Source of the DNA: an uncultured archaeon
GTDB taxonomy: Archaea; Thermoproteota; Nitrososphaeria; Nitrososphaerales; CALBXV01
Direction of reading: 5' to 3'
Length of the DNA: 44,573 bases
Assembly: GCA_937890045.1 (NCBI GenBank)
Contig: CALBXV010000083.1
Coordinates: forward strand, 1 to 44,573
Under the pieces are notes generated by a model. It saw only the letters and a program-made list of their open reading frames with translations. It was not told the origin of the DNA and did no database searches. The number at the start of each line of letters is the position of its first letter. Position 1 is the stretch's first letter. Of this stretch, positions 42,377 through 44,573 are shown piece after piece. A program made the position numbers and the translations under genes.

Positions 42377-42790
42377 CTATCTTAACCTCTCTAAAAATAA
42401 TTCAACCACTACGGGGTCAGGCGTACTGATCGGTTGGAATTGTATTGTAACATAATATCCGTTCTTATCTATATCACCCAGCACGGCTATGTTTTCTATA
42501 ACTATTCTAGGTTCGAAATTAGTAAGCACCTGTCGTATTGCAGATTGCAGAACGACAGCGGTAGTAGGAGATACCAAGTCAAACAATATACCTCTAATGC
42601 CACTTCCGATTTCCGGATGGAAAGGTCTCTCATGTGGATTAGTCGATACAAGATTTCTTACTGACCTCTTGATAGCTTCTACATTTCTTTTTAATACTAT
42701 ATCCTTAGTGACAGGATGTGCTATAAAGTCTAAATCTAAATCCGACCAAGTCCTAGTATTAGTAGAAAGGGGTTTTGTATATAATGCCAT
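42377..42790 (-). CDS. 25: Baseplate wedge subunit gp25
   Basis: A 137-residue gp25 homologue (T4: 132), the conserved sheath-initiator-type wedge protein also found as GpW/gp25 in other contractile machines. Signature segments: ERPFHPEIGSGI at 54-65, then LFDLVSPTTAVVLQSAIRQV and the NFEPRI core at 91-96, which corresponds to the EPR motif of this family. The C-terminus ends LFLERLR. The ATG overlaps the stop of the upstream 50-residue gene by one base (TAATG). Its place upstream of gp6 is normal for marine T4-like phages. Confidence 0.95.
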   Translation of the reverse strand: MALYTKPLSTNTRTWSDLDLDFIAHPVTKDIVLKRNVEAIKRSVRNLVSTNPHERPFHPEIGSGIRGILFDLVSPTTAVVLQSAIRQVLTNFEPRIVIENIAVLGDIDKNGYYVTIQFQPISTPDPVVVELFLERLR

Positions 42791-42942
42791 TAGCGTCTCT
42801 TCCCTTGTCCTCTATATCGTTTCCAACTTCGTCGCTTATTCTTATTCTTAGGCATGCTCCGTTTGGAATGACCAATGGAAGTAACCTTCTTTGGAGTCTC
42901 ATGCTTAGGTGCGCCCGCAGTTAAATTCTGTGTCTTTGTCAT
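42790..42942 (-). CDS. Small basic protein upstream of gp25
   Basis: A 50-residue, very basic protein with about 19 Lys/Arg residues, including HSKRSMPKNKNKRR and a YRGQGKRR end. No signal peptide or membrane segment. Two overlaps support it: its ATG overlaps the stop of the 163-residue gene by four bases (ATGA), and its stop overlaps the gp25 start by one (TAATG), so all three are coupled. Such a charge suggests nucleic-acid or acidic-protein binding. In T4 the gene upstream of 25 is the small basic uvsY.-2, so the position matches, but I claim no sequence homology. The reading frame is short and easily missed. Confidence 0.75.
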   Translation of the reverse strand: MTKTQNLTAGAPKHETPKKVTSIGHSKRSMPKNKNKRRSWKRYRGQGKRR

Positions 42943-43430
42943 TTAAGTTTCTTGTCAGCTTGTTTAAGTACTAAGTCAGGACGCTTGTCTGTAAACATCT
43001 TTTTCTTTTCACTTTTATCTACCAGCGTAAGTTCAAATCCTTTGCTGGTTAAATTAAACTCCTGAACCATCCAACCTTTCTTCTCCAAGGATAGGATAGG
43101 TGCCTCATCATATTTATCCAGCATACCAGTCTTGACGGCTGCTTTGAAATTAAAGCTAGGCTTGTATGCTTCATTCATTGCTTCACCATGTCGAATCCAC
43201 CCCTCAACCTTTATCCAATTCATTGCTTTGCCTTTGGTACCCTTCTGTGCATCTTTGAAGTCCTTCTCATCATCAAAGATGGAAAACTCTTGGTGCTCGG
43301 CACTATAACCAAGTACCTGTCCTACATCAAGTGCTTTAAGAAATTGCGAAGCTTCTTTATTCGTATTCTTATCCTTAATGTCAGACCATTTTTTGGGCTT
43401 TGCTTCAATTAGACTCTTATACGTTTTCAT
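42939..43430 (-). CDS. Hypothetical protein at head of the baseplate operon
   Basis: A 163-residue lysine-rich, soluble protein (MKTYKSLIEAKPKKWSDIK, LKALDVGQVLGYSAEHQEFS, IKVEGWIRHGEAMNEAYKPS). It has two alternating beta/alpha halves and no motif I recognise. It does not look like T4 UvsY, which lies at a similar place in T4. It is the first gene of the coupled run (163-residue, 50-residue, gp25) and stands behind three late promoter boxes, which suggests high late expression. The MKTYKSLIEAKPKKW opening resembles that of other uncharacterised marine phage proteins, without a function. Role unknown. Confidence 0.75.
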   Translation of the reverse strand: MKTYKSLIEAKPKKWSDIKDKNTNKEASQFLKALDVGQVLGYSAEHQEFSIFDDEKDFKDAQKGTKGKAMNWIKVEGWIRHGEAMNEAYKPSFNFKAAVKTGMLDKYDEAPILSLEKKGWMVQEFNLTSKGFELTLVDKSEKKKMFTDKRPDLVLKQADKKLK

Positions 43431-43470
43431 AATTCTTAGTATCCCCTAGTTATGTGATAACCTTCTTATA

Positions 43471-43478
43471 TATTTATA
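43471..43478 (-). promoter_or_regulatory. T4-type late promoter box 1 of 3
   Basis: An exact TATAAATA on the left-going strand, 41 bases upstream of the 42939-43430 start codon. Confidence 0.75.
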
Positions 43479-43491
43479 AGACTTATGCATA

Positions 43492-43499
43492 TATTTATA
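43492..43499 (-). promoter_or_regulatory. T4-type late promoter box 2 of 3
   Basis: Second exact TATAAATA on the left-going strand, 21 bases behind the first. Confidence 0.75.
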
Positions 43500-43537
43500 C
43501 CCCATATTTGGGGACAGAAATATAGTTATTTCCCTTA

Positions 43538-43545
43538 TATTTATA
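43538..43545 (-). promoter_or_regulatory. T4-type late promoter box 3 of 3
   Basis: Third exact TATAAATA on the left-going strand, 46 bases behind the second. A long leader would result. Confidence 0.7.
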
Positions 43546-43583
43546 ACATTAAAAAAAATTAATTTAAGAATCCCATAACCTAT

Positions 43584-43591
43584 TATAAACA
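43584..43591 (+). promoter_or_regulatory. Possible right-facing late box (TATAAACA)
   Basis: Seven of eight bases match TATAAATA. A transcript starting about six bases downstream would begin at the foot of the 43598-43669 hairpin. Could be chance. Confidence 0.3.
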
Positions 43592-43597
43592 AAGGAT

Positions 43598-43669
43598 CTT
43601 GTAACTCGTTATATTATAAGGGGTTACCTAACTGGATGGGGAACTCCTTATAATACAACAAGTTACGGG
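43598..43669 (+). ncRNA. Long hairpin, candidate small RNA or processing site
   Basis: Arms at 43601-43625 and 43642-43666 are inverted copies with 22 of 25 positions matching, around a 16-base loop (acctaactggatgggg). All three differences are transitions, so they turn into G-U wobble or mild mismatches. On the right-going strand three more pairs (C-G and two U-G) extend the stem at 43598-43600/43667-43669. The hairpin is followed at once by the terminator at 43669-43701, so an RNA of about 100 bases could be made. Alternatives: an RNase III site, a replication-origin structure, or a mobile-element scar. It is no tRNA. Confidence 0.5.
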
Positions 43670-43701
43670 CGCATTTTTTTTTAAAATAAGTGCGCTTTTT
43701 T
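43669..43701 (+). terminator. Intrinsic terminator, right-facing
   Basis: GCGCA at 43669-43673 pairs with TGCGC at 43691-43695, extended by A-U pairs through the T-run and AAAATAAG, and followed by six T at 43696-43701. The T-run lies just before the -35 box of the next promoter, so it insulates the right-going genes from anything coming from the left. Confidence 0.7.
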
Positions 43702-43702
43702 G

Positions 43703-43731
43703 TTGACATATGTTGAATTTTAGGTTATAAT
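43703..43731 (+). promoter_or_regulatory. Consensus sigma70 promoter
   Basis: TTGACA at 43703-43708 and TATAAT at 43726-43731 are separated by exactly 17 bases. Both boxes are perfect bacterial sigma70 consensus, so the host polymerase should use it without phage factors, as expected of an early promoter. It drives the small right-going genes from 43766. Confidence 0.88.
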
Positions 43732-43765
43732 ATATATATTAACAATGAGAAAACAGGAGCACATA

Positions 43766-44011
43766 ATGAAAATCGAAAGAACATATAAAGAAAACGGAAT
43801 CAAAATAACAAGATATGCGGCCAAGAAAGTTCGCAGGAAACAAGTTATTAAAGGAAAGCAAAAGATAACCGCTAAATGGTCTGAGCCAACAAAGAAAAAT
43901 GGAGTGTCTTCAATATATAGAAATGAATCTCCGGTGATCCCAATAACAGCACAGACCGGTCGATCAACTGATAAGGGTAGTGAAAAACGTTCATGGCAAC
44001 AAGATGCATAA
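43766..44011 (+). CDS. Small basic early protein
   Basis: An 81-residue, very basic protein (MKIERTYKENGIKITRYAAK, KKVRRKQVIKGKQKIT). I chose the ATG at 43766 because AGGAG at 43755-43759 is six bases upstream; a longer frame from ATG 43745 would place the site inside the gene. No domain recognised. The charge would fit a nucleic-acid- or RNA-polymerase-binding early protein, but that is a guess. It is the first gene behind the consensus sigma70 promoter. Confidence 0.7.
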   Translation: MKIERTYKENGIKITRYAAKKVRRKQVIKGKQKITAKWSEPTKKNGVSSIYRNESPVIPITAQTGRSTDKGSEKRSWQQDA

Positions 44012-44021
44012 AGGAGATATG

Positions 44022-44201
44022 ATGACTATGGATGAAGATTTTACCAGAGAAGAGTTGGAAAAAATAAGGGATGCTTTTTATTTCGGAGATATTGGAAGTC
44101 ATACAGAAACAGGCTTCAAACTTTTACACAAAGACGAGGATACAATTAATCTTATTGGCAAAGTTGTTACAACTTTAGTCAATAATAAACTTGGAGACTA
44201 A
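44022..44201 (+). CDS. Small acidic early protein
   Basis: A 59-residue acidic protein (MTMDEDFTREELEKIRDAFY, then FKLLHKDEDTINLIGKVVT). It begins at ATG 44022 behind AGGAG at 44012-44016; an upstream in-frame GTG at 43980 has no site. Helical with a FTREELEKIRDAF helix that could be a protein-binding segment. It is unknown. It follows the basic gene by ten bases and precedes the 99-residue gene by three, so all three form one early operon. Confidence 0.7.
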   Translation: MTMDEDFTREELEKIRDAFYFGDIGSHTETGFKLLHKDEDTINLIGKVVTTLVNNKLGD

Positions 44202-44204
44202 AAA

Positions 44205-44504
44205 ATGATAGTAGGCATTGATAAAGTTGAAAGAGTAAACAGACAGATTTGCAAGGCAGATGGTTCAAGCAATCCTAAGTGTAACGATGGAGTTTGTGCG
44301 GTAAAAGGAATTAATGAGTATGGCGAGTTTGTTGATGTTGGATATGTTTGCCAGTCATTGCATCGAAACCAAGGGTGGCAATTGCGATATCCAAACCATG
44401 AATATGTAAAGAGTGGTGCTTGTGGGTTTAATAAGTTTTACGGCACAAAAGAAGAAGCAGTTGAAGCGCTGATGGATCATGTCAACGATTTTGGAGTTAT
44501 ATAA
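44205..44504 (+). CDS. Small Cys-containing early protein
   Basis: A 99-residue protein with five cysteines: C16, C26, C31, C49 and C73 (for example ICKADGSSNPKCNDGVCAV). The spacing C-x9-C-x4-C is not a known zinc finger, and later cysteines stand alone. The GGAG just before the ATG is a good ribosome site. There is no signal peptide, so a cytoplasmic protein is likely. Its function is unknown; a host-takeover role fits its place in the early operon. Confidence 0.68.
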   Translation: MIVGIDKVERVNRQICKADGSSNPKCNDGVCAVKGINEYGEFVDVGYVCQSLHRNQGWQLRYPNHEYVKSGACGFNKFYGTKEEAVEALMDHVNDFGVI

Positions 44505-44523
44505 TAATGGAAGGAGACATCTT

Positions 44524-44573
44524 ATGATCGTATCAAACAAAACTTTAAAGAAAATTAGCAAGATTAAAAACAA
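44524..44573 (+). CDS. Start of a further early gene, cut by window edge
   Basis: AGGAG at 44512-44516 stands seven bases before the ATG at 44524. The visible 16 codons read MIVSNKTLKKISKIKN, basic and probably helical. The rest lies beyond the right edge. The site and spacing repeat the pattern of the three genes before it. Confidence 0.6.
   Translation, partial: MIVSNKTLKKISKIKN

Larger units (their letters stand above)
43431..43765. other. Divergent regulatory region, about 335 bases
   Basis: No protein gene fits here. The stretch holds, left to right: three left-facing late promoter boxes (43471, 43492 and 43538), an AT-rich run at 43551-43566, and an 8-base near-late box facing right (TATAAACA at 43584). 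It continues with a hairpin with 25-base arms, a right-facing terminator, and a consensus sigma70 promoter. It separates late left-going from early right-going transcription. Confidence 0.8.

Noticed and set aside
42939..43430. UvsY homologue, by T4 gene order
   Set aside because: Sequence and length do not resemble UvsY; only the position is similar.
43598..43669. tRNA gene in the intergenic hairpin
   Set aside because: It is a single long stem with one loop and has no cloverleaf, T-loop or CCA-type end.
43745..43765. Longer first early gene from ATG 43745
   Set aside because: The only good ribosome-binding site (43755-43759) would lie inside it; ATG 43766 fits.
43980..44021. Longer second early gene from GTG 43980
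   Set aside because: No ribosome site before it, it overlaps the first gene by 32 bases, and ATG 44022 follows AGGAG by five bases.

Overview
The window is a late, structural stretch of a tailed-phage genome. The baseplate genes on the right place it among T4-like (contractile-tailed) phages, and the fibre families and metabolic genes match those of marine T4-like phages. The evidence is a run of T4-type baseplate wedge proteins (gp25, gp6, a gp7-position protein, gp8) and a DUF4815 structural giant. It also includes exact T4-type late promoter boxes (TATAAATA), AT-rich DNA and tightly packed genes with TAATG/ATGA overlaps. No photosynthesis genes are visible, so the host (picocyanobacterium, SAR11 or another marine bacterium) cannot be fixed from this window.

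Layout. Positions 1 to 43430 are almost entirely left-going late genes, so transcription order is right to left. From the right: a 163-residue unknown and a 50-residue basic protein, then gp25, gp6, the gp7-position protein, gp8 and the 1792-residue DUF4815 protein (31572-42942). From 31570 to 1 lies a roughly 31 kb host-recognition region: a fibre with an Mtd-like N-terminus, glycine-rich adhesins, LamG, discoidin-like, CBM-like and cupredoxin-like fibres, a kelch/propeller-like protein, many small beta proteins and several tail-fibre-assembly chaperone-like proteins. Four enzyme genes sit inside this fibre region: a 2OG-Fe(II) oxygenase (28802-29413), a flavin-dependent halogenase (15242-16849), a GT9-like glycosyltransferase (7801-8871) and a NodU/CmcH-type carbamoyltransferase (6020-7804).

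The stretch that looks least described is 8927-14317. Three very cysteine-rich, glycine-rich adhesin-like paralogues (about 8-10% Cys in two, about 7% in the third) are interleaved with three paralogous proteins carrying a tail-fibre-assembly chaperone motif. I read this as a tandemly duplicated adhesin/chaperone system. Fibre genes across the window share mobile modules: a roughly 78-residue C-terminal cap present five times, a GxGY beta module that also occurs in baseplate proteins, and a 45-residue SLGDMILN module.

Positions 43431-43765 are a regulatory divide. They hold three left-facing late promoters, a very long hairpin, a right-facing intrinsic terminator and a consensus sigma70 promoter (TTGACA-17-TATAAT). 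That promoter drives four small right-going, probably early, genes of unknown function that run off the right edge. A gene at the left edge (LamG fibre) and one at the right edge are incomplete.
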